From positions 1 through 64,000 of the forward strand of contig NZ_BAFZ01000113.1 of NCBI RefSeq assembly GCF_000308575.1: a stretch of 64,000 nucleotides of DNA. The letters run 5' to 3'. The position numbers were made by a program, and so were the translations under genes. This document shows, piece after piece, positions 43,475-52,604 of this stretch (within the stretch, counting starts at the first letter, position 1; every line of letters starts with the position of its first letter). Origin of the DNA: Nocardia exalbida NBRC 100660. Lineage in GTDB: Bacteria; Actinomycetota; Actinomycetes; Mycobacteriales; Mycobacteriaceae. The notes below the pieces were generated by a model. The model was given only the letters and a program-made list of their open reading frames with translations. It was not told the origin of the DNA and did not search any database.

Positions 43475-44578
43475 GTGCCGACCGACTTCGACATCCTGGT
43501 GATCGGCGCTGGTCAGGCGGGACTGTCGGCCGGTTACCACCTCCAGCGCCTCGGGCTGCGGCCCGAACGGCACTTCCTGCTCGTCGATCGCTCCCCCGGG
43601 CCCGGCGGCGCGTGGCAGTTCCGCTGGCCCTCCCTCACCTTGGACACGGTCAACCGGGTGCACGATCTGCCCGGTATGTCCTTCGTCGAGACGTTGCCGC
43701 CGGGGTCGTCGTCCGCGCCCGCGGCATCCGCTGTCCCGCACTACTACGAGCTGTACGAAAAGCGGTTCGACCTGCGCGTTCACCGCAGGGTATCGGTCAC
43801 CGTGGTCTGTGATCGCACTGCGGAAGGCGACCCGGCCGATCGCGGCGCTGTGCTCGGCGCGGAGACCGACGCGGCCGGCGTCATCCGGGTTCGCGGCCTG
43901 ATCAACTGCACCGGCACCTGGGAGAATCCGTTCGTTCCGCACTATCCCGGTGCGCAGACGTTCACCGGTCGCCAGCTACACACCCACGACTACCACAGTG
44001 CCGTGGAATTCGCGGGCAAGCACGTCGTGGTGGTCGGCGGCGGCATATCGGCCGTTCAACTACTCGACGAGATCTCCCAGGTCACCACGACGACCTGGGT
44101 CACGAGAACACCGCCGCGCTTCCGCGAGGGCCCGTTCACCGAAGAGGCGGGGCGAGCCGCTGTCGCGATGGTCGAGGACCGGGTCCGGCGCGGGCTGCCG
44201 CCGGGATCGGTGGTCTCGGTCACCGGGCTGCCGCTCGACGACCGGTTACGAGCGGCACGAGCTCGCGGCGCGCTCACCCGACTGCCGATGTTCGAGCGCA
44301 TCGAGCCCGGCGGCGTGCGGTGGGCCGACGGAACCTTTCAGCAGGCGGACGTGATCCTGTGGGCCACCGGCTTCCGCAGCGCCCTCGACCACCTGGCGCC
44401 GCTGCGACTGCGCGGGCCCGGCGGCGGCATCACCATGTCGGGACGGCTGGCCACCCAGGTCGCCGCCGATCCGCGCATCCACCTGATCGGCTACGGGCCG
44501 TCGGCCAGCACCGTTGGCGCCAATCGCGCGGGGCGCACGGCGGCGCTGGAACTCACCCGGCATCTCGGACTGCGCTGA
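43475..44578 (+). CDS. Flavin-containing monooxygenase-like NAD(P)/FAD oxidoreductase
   Basis: Flavoprotein of 367 residues. FAD motif ILVIGAGQAGLSAGYHL at the N-terminus and an NADPH motif VVVVGGGISAVQLLDEI in the middle; DVILWATGFRSAL is the ATG-type block of flavin monooxygenases. Residues LVDRSPGPGGAWQFRWPSL follow the family pattern. There is no Baeyer-Villiger fingerprint. It starts with GTG and is divergent from echA6, with 89 bases between the starts. Substrate unknown; it may be an N- or S-oxygenase or an oxidoreductase using other acceptors. Confidence 0.9.
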   Translation: MPTDFDILVIGAGQAGLSAGYHLQRLGLRPERHFLLVDRSPGPGGAWQFRWPSLTLDTVNRVHDLPGMSFVETLPPGSSSAPAASAVPHYYELYEKRFDLRVHRRVSVTVVCDRTAEGDPADRGAVLGAETDAAGVIRVRGLINCTGTWENPFVPHYPGAQTFTGRQLHTHDYHSAVEFAGKHVVVVGGGISAVQLLDEISQVTTTTWVTRTPPRFREGPFTEEAGRAAVAMVEDRVRRGLPPGSVVSVTGLPLDDRLRAARARGALTRLPMFERIEPGGVRWADGTFQQADVILWATGFRSALDHLAPLRLRGPGGGITMSGRLATQVAADPRIHLIGYGPSASTVGANRAGRTAALELTRHLGLR

Positions 44579-44599
44579 CGGTGCGCGCGGCCCGGGTCG

Positions 44600-45457
44600 T
44601 CAGTCGATCAGTCCGAGCGTGAGCGTATCCGGGTCCCCGCCGATGCGCGAACCGCTGTCCAGGCCGTTGATCGCGTCCATCTGCTCCGCGGTCAGCTCGA
44701 AGCCGAACACGTCGAAATTCTCCGCGATCCGCGACGGCGTCACCGACTTCGGGATGACGACGTTGCCGAGTTGCAGATGCCAGCGGATGATCACCTGCGC
44801 AGGCGTGCGACCGACCTCGGCGGCCACCTGGGCGATGGTGGCGTCGTCGAGCAGTGTGCCCTGTCCGAGCGGGCTCCACGCCTCGGTGGCGATCGCGTTG
44901 GCGGCGTGGAATTCACGCAGTTCGCGCTGCGCCAAGCTGGGGTGCAGCTCGATCTGGTTCACCACCGGGATCTCACCGGTCTCGGCGATGAGCCGCTGGA
45001 TGTGCGCGATCGTGAAGTTCGAGACGCCGATCGACCGCACCCGGCCCTGTGACTTCAGCGCCTGGAAGGCGCGGAAGGTGTCCACGAAGCGGTCGGCCAC
45101 GGCCACCGGCCAGTGGATGAGGTAGAGGTCGAGGTAGTCCAGGCCGAGCCGCTGCATGCTGGCGTCGAACGCGCGCAGCGTCGAGTCGTAGCCCTGGTCG
45201 GCGTTCCACAGCTTGGTGGTGACGTAGATCTCGTCGCGGGGCAGGCCGTATTCCCGGATCGCCCGGCCGGTGCCCTCCTCGTTTCCGTAGATCGCGGCGG
45301 TGTCGATGCTGCGGTAGCCAACCTCGAGCGCGGTGGTGACGACCGAGAAGACGTCCTCGGCGGGTACCTGGAACACGCCGAAGCCGAGCTGCGGGATCAC
45401 GTTCCCGTCGTTCAGCACGATCGAGGGAACGGTGCTGGTCTCGCTTTTGAAGGTCAC
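44600..45457 (-). CDS. Aldo/keto reductase
   Basis: NADPH-dependent carbonyl reductase of 285 residues, similar to the AKR5/2,5-diketogluconate reductase group. The catalytic tetrad is visible: Asp and Tyr in YRSIDTAAIYGNEEG, Lys in YVTTKLWN, and His in LYLIHWP. Cofactor contacts are in VIPKSVTPSRIAENF. The GTG at 45457 is taken as start because the family N-terminus (VPSIVLNDGNVIPQLGFGV) begins soon after; an in-frame ATG at 45520 adds an unlikely leader. Substrate is unknown. Confidence 0.93.
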   Translation of the reverse strand: MTFKSETSTVPSIVLNDGNVIPQLGFGVFQVPAEDVFSVVTTALEVGYRSIDTAAIYGNEEGTGRAIREYGLPRDEIYVTTKLWNADQGYDSTLRAFDASMQRLGLDYLDLYLIHWPVAVADRFVDTFRAFQALKSQGRVRSIGVSNFTIAHIQRLIAETGEIPVVNQIELHPSLAQRELREFHAANAIATEAWSPLGQGTLLDDATIAQVAAEVGRTPAQVIIRWHLQLGNVVIPKSVTPSRIAENFDVFGFELTAEQMDAINGLDSGSRIGGDPDTLTLGLID

Positions 45458-45539
45458 ATTCCGACGGTAGAAGTGTGGCGGCGAACCGTCAATCACGCGC
45501 TCTGGTGTGTTGGCCTGCAATTTGCTGGTAAACCTGCGG

Positions 45540-47135
45540 TCAGCCCGTCATACCGGGCAGACCGAGCCGCCGGTACCGCGCTTGGCGCGCCGCGAGCAAC
45601 TCCGGTTCCGGCCGTGCGCGCAAGGTCGCCAGTTCGTGCGCGATCGCCGCGACCATCCGCCGGGCGAAGTCCACCGGTTCGTCCGCCGCGTCGGGAAACT
45701 CCGGCACGATCCGGTCCACCACGCCGTCGTCCAGTAGGTCGGCGGCACCGATCCGTTGTGTCGCGGCCAATTCCGCAGCATGGTCGGTATCGCGGAAGAC
45801 GATGGCGCTCGCCCCTTCCGGCGGCAACGGGGCGAGCCACGCGTGCGTGGCGGCGAGCACCCGGTCGGCGGGCAGCAGCGCCAGCGCGCCACCGCCGGTG
45901 CCCTGGCCGAGCAGCACCGAGACGGTCGGGGTGTCCAGCGTCACCAGATCGGCGATGCAGCGGGCGATCTCGGGTGCCAGTCCGCGCTCCTCCGCCTCCT
46001 TCGACAGCGCCGCGCCCACCGTATCGATGACCAGCACCAGCGGCAGCCGCAACTCCCGAGCAAGCGCCATACTGCGCCGCGCCTCACGCAGCGCGGCCGG
46101 GCCCATGGTGTTCTCGCCCTGCTGGCCGCGCCGGTCGTGCCCGAACACCACACACGGCCTGCCCCGGAAACGACCGAGGGCGAGCACGGCGGTGCGATCG
46201 GACTCGCCCTGACCGGTGCCGCTGAGCGGAACTCGTTGCGTCACATGACGTAAGAGCTCCCGGATGCCGGGCCGCTCCGGGCGGCGGGAGATCAGGACCG
46301 ACTGCCACACCCGATCGTCCGCAGCACGGCTTCGCCCTTCATCCAGCCGAAGTCGTTCCGCTTCAACACTTTCAGATTCCTGAGCACGTTCCGGCGTAAC
46401 CGGGCCCTGCGGCCGCGGCGCGATTCGCTCGGAGTTCGACTGCACCGCAGCGGAATCGGGCAGCTCGATGCCACTGAAGACGCTCAGTGCGCGATGGGCG
46501 ATGCGGCGGAAGACCGGGATCGTCAGGACGCCGTCGATGACACCGCGGCGATACAAGTTCTCCGCGGTCTGCACGCCTTCCGGAAAAGACCTGCCGTACA
46601 ACGCTTGATAGACCCGAGGGCCGAGAAACCCGATGAGCGCCCCGGGCTCGGCGAACGTGATGTGGCCCAACGAGCCCCAGGAAGCGAAAACGCCGCCCAT
46701 CGTCGGGTTGCGGAGGTAGACCACATAGGGATGACCCGCCGACTTGTGGGCCGCCACGGCACCGGCGATCTTCACCATCTGCACGAAGGCGACGGTGCCC
46801 TCCTGCATCCTGGTCCCACCGGAGGTCGGCGAAGCGACCAGCGGCAGTCCCAGTTCGGTGGCGCGCTCGACCGCAGAGACGATCCGCTCCGCCGCGGCCA
46901 CGCCGATCGAGCCGGCCAGGAACCCGAACTCGCAGGCGATCACGGCCACGCGGCGACCGCGCAGCAGCCCTTCGCCGGTGAGCACCGATTCGTCGGTACC
47001 CGCCGCGACCGCCGCCTTTCGCAAGGCATCGCGGTACTGCGGGGAAGCGGCCACCGTCACCGGCGGCCGGTCCCAGCTGACGAACGAGTCCGTGTCGAGC
47101 AACTGCTCGAGTAACTCTCGCGCCGAAGTACGCAC
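45540..47135 (-). CDS. accD3: Acyl-CoA carboxylase carboxyltransferase AccD3
   Basis: Carboxyltransferase-fold protein of 531 residues in which the two crotonase-like halves (equivalent to bacterial AccD and AccA) are joined. The first half has VASPTSGGTRMQEG and MGGVFASWGSLGHITFAEPG; the second has VIDTVGAALSKEAEERG and LLGQGTGGGALALLPADRVL, the acyl- and biotin-binding glycine-rich motifs. No zinc-ribbon cysteines are seen at the N-terminus. M. tuberculosis accD3 (Rv0904c) has the same neighbours echA6 and prrA. A variable linker (about 225-285) joins the halves. It starts with GTG, 51 bases after cvnD, so it may be co-transcribed with the conservon. Confidence 0.9.
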   Translation of the reverse strand: MRTSARELLEQLLDTDSFVSWDRPPVTVAASPQYRDALRKAAVAAGTDESVLTGEGLLRGRRVAVIACEFGFLAGSIGVAAAERIVSAVERATELGLPLVASPTSGGTRMQEGTVAFVQMVKIAGAVAAHKSAGHPYVVYLRNPTMGGVFASWGSLGHITFAEPGALIGFLGPRVYQALYGRSFPEGVQTAENLYRRGVIDGVLTIPVFRRIAHRALSVFSGIELPDSAAVQSNSERIAPRPQGPVTPERAQESESVEAERLRLDEGRSRAADDRVWQSVLISRRPERPGIRELLRHVTQRVPLSGTGQGESDRTAVLALGRFRGRPCVVFGHDRRGQQGENTMGPAALREARRSMALARELRLPLVLVIDTVGAALSKEAEERGLAPEIARCIADLVTLDTPTVSVLLGQGTGGGALALLPADRVLAATHAWLAPLPPEGASAIVFRDTDHAAELAATQRIGAADLLDDGVVDRIVPEFPDAADEPVDFARRMVAAIAHELATLRARPEPELLAARQARYRRLGLPGMTG

Positions 47136-47186
47136 CGGGCGAGCCTATCCGGCCCTACCCGGTGCTCCGGCGAGCCGCGCGAGCAC

Positions 47187-47789
47187 TCAGTAGCCCTGCA
47201 TCACCTTGCGCAGCGCGTACTCGGTGAGCGCGACCAGCGCCTGCTTGGCCGGCTCACGACGACGCGCGTCGATGGACAGGATCGGCACATCGGCGGGCAC
47301 GGCGAGCGCCTGCCGGATGTCCTCGATCGGGTACCGCGGCGCGTCGTCGAATTCGTTGAGCGCCACCAGGAACGGCAGGCCGCGCGCTTCGAAGTAGTCG
47401 ACGGCCGCGAAGCTGTCCTCCAACCTGCGGGTGTCGACCAGCACGACGGCGCCGATGGCGCCACGGATCAGGTCGTCCCACATGAACCAGAACCGATACT
47501 GGCCAGGCGTGCCGAACAGGTACAACACCAGATCGTCGGCGAGACTGATCCGGCCGAAGTCCATCGCCACCGTGGTGGTCGACTTCATCGGAATGCCGGT
47601 CAGGTTGTCGATCCCGGCGCTGGCGTTGGTCACCAACGCCTCGGTGCGCAGCGGAACGATCTCCGACACAGCACCGACCAACGTGGTCTTCCCGACGCCG
47701 AAGCCACCGGCGACCACGATCTTCGCCGATGTCGGCTTGCTGGTACGGGTGTCGACCTGCGCCGTCGAATCAAATACGCCGGAGTCCAC
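47187..47789 (-). CDS. cvnD: Conservon small GTPase CvnD
   Basis: MglA-like GTP-binding protein of 200 residues. The P-loop is VVAGGFGVGKTTLVGAVSE; the switch II region TPGQYRFWFMWDDLIRGAIG is characteristic of conservon GTPases; the base-recognition motif is VALNEFDDA. With CvnA, CvnB and CvnC it forms a membrane-associated signalling unit that resembles eukaryotic G-protein modules and controls development or metabolism in Streptomyces. The GTG start lies 20 bases inside the end of cvnC, so expression is coupled. No cvnE P450 follows. Confidence 0.95.
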   Translation of the reverse strand: MDSGVFDSTAQVDTRTSKPTSAKIVVAGGFGVGKTTLVGAVSEIVPLRTEALVTNASAGIDNLTGIPMKSTTTVAMDFGRISLADDLVLYLFGTPGQYRFWFMWDDLIRGAIGAVVLVDTRRLEDSFAAVDYFEARGLPFLVALNEFDDAPRYPIEDIRQALAVPADVPILSIDARRREPAKQALVALTEYALRKVMQGY

Positions 47790-48144
47790 TGAGAACCCTT
47801 TCGATCAGCTCGCGACGCTCATCGTCGCTGGAATCGTCTTTCAAAGTCGCCGATACGCGTACGTGCCCGGCCTCGATCAAATCGGCCACGAGCACACGGG
47901 CCACCCCGATAGGGATGCCCAATCGGGCTGCTACCTCGGCAACGGACGGCGATTCTCTGCACAACTCCACGATTGACGTCTCGATGTTGGTCAGTTCGAA
48001 CTGCCGCTCGAGGGCGACCGGATGCGATGCGACGAGAGCCTCCAACGCCAACTCGACCGCGGGCCTGGTACGGCCTGCGGTCAGCGAGTATGGGCGTACG
48101 AGGCTCGGCTCGGCGCTCCCCACGCGGTGATCTTCTATGTCCAT
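47770..48144 (-). CDS. cvnC: Conservon protein CvnC (DUF742)
   Basis: Protein of 124 residues with the DUF742 pattern: SLVRPYSLTAGRTRP near the N-terminus and a helix-turn-helix-like LCRESPSVAEVAARLGIPIG followed by ARVLVADLIEAGHV. It is thought to relay signals between the CvnA kinase-like protein and the GTPase. The start ATG lies 7 bases after the cvnB stop, with GGTGGG in between, and its 3' end overlaps cvnD by 20 bases. Confidence 0.93.
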   Translation of the reverse strand: MDIEDHRVGSAEPSLVRPYSLTAGRTRPAVELALEALVASHPVALERQFELTNIETSIVELCRESPSVAEVAARLGIPIGVARVLVADLIEAGHVRVSATLKDDSSDDERRELIERVLSGLRRI

Positions 48145-48151
48145 CCCACCA

Positions 48152-48565
48152 TCAGGAACCCATCGTGACGCGTGGCGTGGCCTGAACAGTCTGGCCAACA
48201 CGCTCGACCAACAGAGCCATCTCGTAACCGACCTGACCGATGTCACACGAAGTGTTGGTCAGCACCGCGAGATAGGAACCGTCGCCGACAGCCATGAGTA
48301 GCAGGTAGCCGTGCTCCATCTCCACGACGGACTGCAGCACGGTGCCGCCCTCGAACAGATTCGAGACGCCGACCGACAGGCTGGCCAGACCGGCCGTGAC
48401 GGCCGAGAGCTGTTCGGCGCGGTCGACGGGCAGCTGGGCACTCGCGGCCATGAGTAGGCCGTCCGCCGAGACCAGGACGGCATGGGCTACGCCAGGAACC
48501 TCGTTGGCAAAGTTCGAAACCAGCCAATCCAGCTGACGATTCGTACCACCTAGATCGGGGTTCAT
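48152..48565 (-). CDS. cvnB: Conservon roadblock/LC7 protein CvnB
   Basis: Roadblock/LC7-fold protein of 137 residues, expected to bind and regulate the CvnD GTPase. Family pattern: LDWLVSNFANEVPGVAHAVL, then VSADGLLMAASAQLP and EMEHGYLLLMAVGDGSYLAV. The ATG overlaps the cvnA stop codon (ATGA), and the GGAG of its Shine-Dalgarno is inside cvnA. It is the second gene of the complete cvnABCD set. Confidence 0.95.
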   Translation of the reverse strand: MNPDLGGTNRQLDWLVSNFANEVPGVAHAVLVSADGLLMAASAQLPVDRAEQLSAVTAGLASLSVGVSNLFEGGTVLQSVVEMEHGYLLLMAVGDGSYLAVLTNTSCDIGQVGYEMALLVERVGQTVQATPRVTMGS

Positions 48566-51500
48566 CGGTCTCCTTTATCTCCGGTTAGGTTCATTGCTCT
48601 CATTGCGCGGCCATCCCGGACGCCCTGCTGGTGACGACTCAAGCTGGACCTGATCGTTTCTGGGTCACGGCGCGGCGCCCGATCCGCCGCACCGCTTACG
48701 CCGCCGGGGACAAGCCTTCCGCCCGGATTGCGTTGCGGCAAGCCGGCAGCCGTTTTCGTCTCGGGCTGCGCCTCACTGGCGCGCCGAGCCGCTTGCCAAC
48801 CTTCGTCACCCGGCGATTCGAAGGAGGCGGCCACCTGGGACCGATCCGCGTTGGGATCCGACAGCCACGCCGACATCATCTCGGCGAAGATCGGCGTTCC
48901 GCCCATCGACGCCCCCGACTCGTCCGCGGGCTGCAACCTGGTCTGGAAGAACGAGGCCGTCTTGGCCGGGTTGGACCGGAAGCTGTGCTTGCCCGGATCG
49001 CGCCCCGGCGCGGTGGCGGGCTGCTCTTCGCTCGCGGCATGCTGGCCACGCTGCGGCAGCGCGATACCCGGCGGCACCGGCTGGCGCTGCGGCGCTTGAG
49101 CGCCCGGCTGCCGTTGCGGCAGACCGGTCAGCCCGCTCTCGCGCTGCGGCGGGCTCGACGGTGCGGGCGGACGCTGCGGCAGACCGTTCACCGCACCCGC
49201 CTCACGCTGCGGCAGACCACCCGGCGCGTCACGCTGCGGCAGACCGTTGGAAGCCGAATCCCGTTGCGGCAGACCGTTGACAGCGGGCACGCGCGCCGGA
49301 GCCCGGCTCACGCTGCGGCAAGCCGTTGACGGAATCGCGCTGCGGAAGGCGATGGGCGCCGGAATCCCGCTGCGGAAGACCGCCGGTGGGTTCGCGCTGT
49401 GGCAGACCACCGGGCGCGGCGTCGCGCTGCGGGAGGTTGGGCGCCGGATGCCGCGGCGGCAGGCCGGTCGAGCCGGCTCACGCTGCGGCAAACCACCCAA
49501 AGCCGACTCACGCGACGGCAGACCGGTCGAACCCGGCTCACGCTGCGGCAAGCCGCCTAAAGCCGACTCGCGCTGCGGCAAACCACCGGAGGCCGAGTCA
49601 CGCTGCGGCGCACCGTTCGAACCCGGCTGCCGCTGCGGTAGGCCGGTCGAACCCGGCTCACGCTGCGGAAGGCCACCGGCGGACTCACGCTGCGGCAGAC
49701 CACCCAAACCGCTTTCCCGCGGCGGCAGACCACCCAGACCGGTCTCGCGCGGTGGCAGACCGCCCGCCGGGTCGCGCTGCGGCAGACCTCCGGAAGCGGC
49801 TTCGCGCTGCGGCAGGCCGCTGGACGCGTCCCGCTGCGGCACACCATTGGTGCCCGGCTGCCGCTGCGGCAGACCCGTGCTCGGCTGCGGCACACCATTG
49901 GCACCCGGCTGACGCAGGGGCAGTTCGCCCGAGTTCGGGTCGCGCGGCGGCAGGCCCGAACCGGACTGCTCCGCAGGACCACCGGGCTGGCGCGGCGGCG
50001 GACCGCCAGGGGTGAGGTTGCGCTTGGGCAGGTTGGCCGCGGCCAGCTTGCCGCGCTGCGGACCGCTCGGCGCCTGCTGTCCGGGCGCGGGCCGCAGGCT
50101 GGTCGCCGACTGCTGCGCCTCCGAGCGCATTCCGCTCGACGACATCGCCGAACCCGGCTGCCGCTGCGGCAGTCCGCCGGGGCCGGTGGGGATCGGACCG
50201 CTGGGCGTGCCGGTGGGCTTGGCGCCGGCGACCGGAATCGGGCCGCTCACCCCGGGATCGACAGTGACCATGACATTGCCCCCAGGAGTCCGGGTGACGG
50301 CCCGCATCTGCATGGACGACGGACGCTGCGGCGCGGCGGCCTGCGGCGAGGGCTGCGGGGTGACGGGCTGCGGCTGCGGGGTGACGGCCTGCGCCGCGCT
50401 CGGCTTGCCCGCGACGATCAGTCCGACCGGCACGTGCACGGTCACCGTCACGCCGGGATCGCGCGCGGTGTCGAAGGTCGGGCGCAGCCGCACGGTGACA
50501 CCGTGCCGCTCGGCGAGCCTGCCGACCACGAACAGACCCATGTGGCGGGCCGTGTCCGGCCCCGGCTCGGCGGTCTGCTCCAAGCGGTGGTTGATGTCGG
50601 CCATCTCGGCGGGCGGCATACCGATGCCGCGGTCGGCCACCTCGATGAGCAGGCCCTGATCGTGCGCCTGCGCGAAAGTGAACTTGACGTCGGTCTCCGG
50701 CGGCGAGGCGCGCAGCGCGTTGTCCAGCAGCTCGGCGAAAAGGTGCGCGAGGTCGGAGGCAGCGGGTTCCTTCAGTGAACCGCGCGGCGTGGCGCCGAGC
50801 TTCACGCGCTCGTAGTCCTCGACCTCGGAGATCGCGGCACGCAGCACGTCGGCGATCTCGACCGGGGCGGACTTGGCGCGGCGCTGCCTGGTACCGGCCA
50901 GAATCAGCAGGTTGTCGCCGTTGCGGCGCATGCGGGCGGCGAGGTGGTCGAGCCGGAAGAGGTTTTCCAGCAGGCGCGGGTCCTTCTCGTCGTACTCCAT
51001 CGCCTCGATGAGGGTGAGCTGATGGTCGACGAGCGACTTCGAGCGCCGCGCCAGGGTCTCGAACATGTCGTTGACCTGCGAACGCATCTTCGCCTGGTCA
51101 CTCGCCAGGCGCAGCGCCTGGCCGTGGATGTCGTCGACCGCGCGGGCCAGCTGGCCGATCTCCTCGGTGCTGCGCACCGGCATCGGCTCCAGCGGCACCT
51201 CTTCCGGCGAGGCGCCGTTACGGAGCTGGGCGACCTCGTGCGGCAGGTCGCTCTCGGCCACGCGCAGCGCGGCCAACCGCAGCCGGTGCAGCGGGACGAT
51301 CATCGAGCGGGCGACGAAGACCGCGAGCAGGAGGGCGGCGAGGATGGTCGCGATGACGACGGCGGTGTAGGTCCACGCGTCGCGCTGGGCGGTGGTCACC
51401 AGCGAGTTCATCGCGGAGTCGATGTCCTTGGTCGCCTTGCCGACGACATGCTCGTAGACCGCGAGGCTGTCGGTCAGCGACTTCTTCAGGTCGCCGACGG

Positions 51501-52317
51501 GAAGCTGGCCCGCCTGCGCCTGCGGGCTGGTCAACAGCGCGATCCTGGTGTCGATGCCGGCGCGCAGGTCGGCGATCGAGGTGTCACCGTCGGAGAAGCG
51601 ATGCGCGAGCACGTTGAGCAGCGCGCGCTCGGTGTTGGAGGCGATGAGGAAGTTCTGGACGCCGGACTGCTGGGAGCGCAGCACCTCGGGGAAGGCGGCG
51701 AGTTCGCTGACCAGCGTGGCACGGGTGTTGAGCGAGTCGACCAGCCGCAGTTTGGCGGCGTCGACGGCGGTGTCGCTGACCTGGCCGACCGTGGTCTCGA
51801 CGATCCGGACGCTGTCGCTGCGGACGCGGTCGATCAGGGCGAGAGTGTCCGACGGCGGGCCGGTGGAGACCGATTTGCCCTGGGCACGCACGCCCTTGGC
51901 CTGGGTGAGCATGCTGTCGATGGCGGTGCGCGCGCCGGGCACGCCGTCGAGCTTGGTGACCGCCTTCTCGGCGTTGGCGATCGCCTTGTCGAGATCCGCG
52001 AGGTTCTGGTCGGTCACCACGGACTGGTTCGAGCCCAGCGAGATCATCTGCGAGCCCGCGGTGGTGGCGGTCTGCGCGCTCAGCGCGGTGACCGAGGGGA
52101 TCGCGGCGACATTCTCCGAGATGTCGGCGAGCCGGTTCGAGTCCGCGAACTCCGATGAGATCCTGGACACGCCGAGCCCGACCGCGACCGCCAGAGGCAC
52201 GGCGAGCACCGCCGTCACCTTCCAGCGCAGGTCCCAGTTGCCCAGAGCCCAGCGGCTGCTGCCGGACCTAGCGGCGTCACGCATCTCCCACTCACTTTCC
52301 AAACTGGCCTCTACCAC
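48562..52317 (-). CDS. cvnA: Conservon sensor histidine kinase-like protein CvnA with repeat tail
   Basis: Membrane sensor of 1251 residues. Two transmembrane helices (WKVTAVLAVPLAVAVGLGVS and WTYTAVVIATILAALLLAVF) bracket a nitrate/nitrite-sensing-like extracellular domain; a HAMP-like linker (VPLHRLRLAALRVAESDLP) follows, then a helical segment and a GHKL ATPase domain with LFAELLDNALRASPP and VADRGIGMPP. The C-terminal half is a Pro/Gln/Arg/Gly-rich tail with tens of GLPQR-type repeats. Inside that tail the repeat pattern leaves its frame near 49475 and returns near 49290, a pair of compensating indels. The start is uncertain: GTG at 52317 or ATG at 52284. It heads the cvnABCD operon. Confidence 0.93.
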   Translation of the reverse strand: MVEASLESEWEMRDAARSGSSRWALGNWDLRWKVTAVLAVPLAVAVGLGVSRISSEFADSNRLADISENVAAIPSVTALSAQTATTAGSQMISLGSNQSVVTDQNLADLDKAIANAEKAVTKLDGVPGARTAIDSMLTQAKGVRAQGKSVSTGPPSDTLALIDRVRSDSVRIVETTVGQVSDTAVDAAKLRLVDSLNTRATLVSELAAFPEVLRSQQSGVQNFLIASNTERALLNVLAHRFSDGDTSIADLRAGIDTRIALLTSPQAQAGQLPVGDLKKSLTDSLAVYEHVVGKATKDIDSAMNSLVTTAQRDAWTYTAVVIATILAALLLAVFVARSMIVPLHRLRLAALRVAESDLPHEVAQLRNGASPEEVPLEPMPVRSTEEIGQLARAVDDIHGQALRLASDQAKMRSQVNDMFETLARRSKSLVDHQLTLIEAMEYDEKDPRLLENLFRLDHLAARMRRNGDNLLILAGTRQRRAKSAPVEIADVLRAAISEVEDYERVKLGATPRGSLKEPAASDLAHLFAELLDNALRASPPETDVKFTFAQAHDQGLLIEVADRGIGMPPAEMADINHRLEQTAEPGPDTARHMGLFVVGRLAERHGVTVRLRPTFDTARDPGVTVTVHVPVGLIVAGKPSAAQAVTPQPQPVTPQPSPQAAAPQRPSSMQMRAVTRTPGGNVMVTVDPGVSGPIPVAGAKPTGTPSGPIPTGPGGLPQRQPGSAMSSSGMRSEAQQSATSLRPAPGQQAPSGPQRGKLAAANLPKRNLTPGGPPPRQPGGPAEQSGSGLPPRDPNSGELPLRQPGANGVPQPSTGLPQRQPGTNGVPQRDASSGLPQREAASGGLPQRDPAGGLPPRETGLGGLPPRESGLGGLPQRESAGGLPQREPGSTGLPQRQPGSNGAPQRDSASGGLPQRESALGGLPQREPGSTGLPSRESALGGLPQREPARPACRRGIRRPTSRSATPRPVVCHSANPPAVFRSGIPAPIAFRSAIPSTACRSVSRAPARVPAVNGLPQRDSASNGLPQRDAPGGLPQREAGAVNGLPQRPPAPSSPPQRESGLTGLPQRQPGAQAPQRQPVPPGIALPQRGQHAASEEQPATAPGRDPGKHSFRSNPAKTASFFQTRLQPADESGASMGGTPIFAEMMSAWLSDPNADRSQVAASFESPGDEGWQAARRASEAQPETKTAAGLPQRNPGGRLVPGGVSGAADRAPRRDPETIRSSLSRHQQGVRDGRAMRAMNLTGDKGDR
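49050..50180 (-). repeat. GLPQR-type coding repeat tract in cvnA
   Basis: An irregular tandem repeat of about 30 bases encodes units such as GLPQREPGSTGLPQR, with variants GLPPRE, GAPQRD and GLPSRE. The most regular part is about 49100-49900. On the plus strand it reads as recurring CTGCGGCAGACC-like units. The repeats are coding, low complexity and prone to slippage; one segment is out of frame. Confidence 0.85.
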
Positions 52318-52604
52318 GCGCCATCAACCGAACCTCCACATTCGCGTGCTTGGCTCGACAGGTGGAGCTGGCCGAGAGCTGCGGCTGGCCGAGAAATTGC
52401 GTCTACGACGGCCCAAATAAGTGACATCAGATTCTAACGGATCAATAACTTCTTGGGTGACTGGGCGTGATATCGCGATCATTGACCTGCCAGTTCCAGG
52501 CAAAACCAAAGGTAGCGGCACCCGCCCGGGCGTCGCGTGAAGTCTGCCACAATCAACCAGATCTATCGAGGCGGGCATCGAGGCGAGGCTAGGGAGTCAC
52601 GGGG

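Noticed and set aside
49050..50180. Regularly spaced CTGCGGCA repeats that at first look like a CRISPR array
   Set aside because: The repeats are about 30 bases with no unique spacers of constant length and encode GLPQR units in the cvnA frame.
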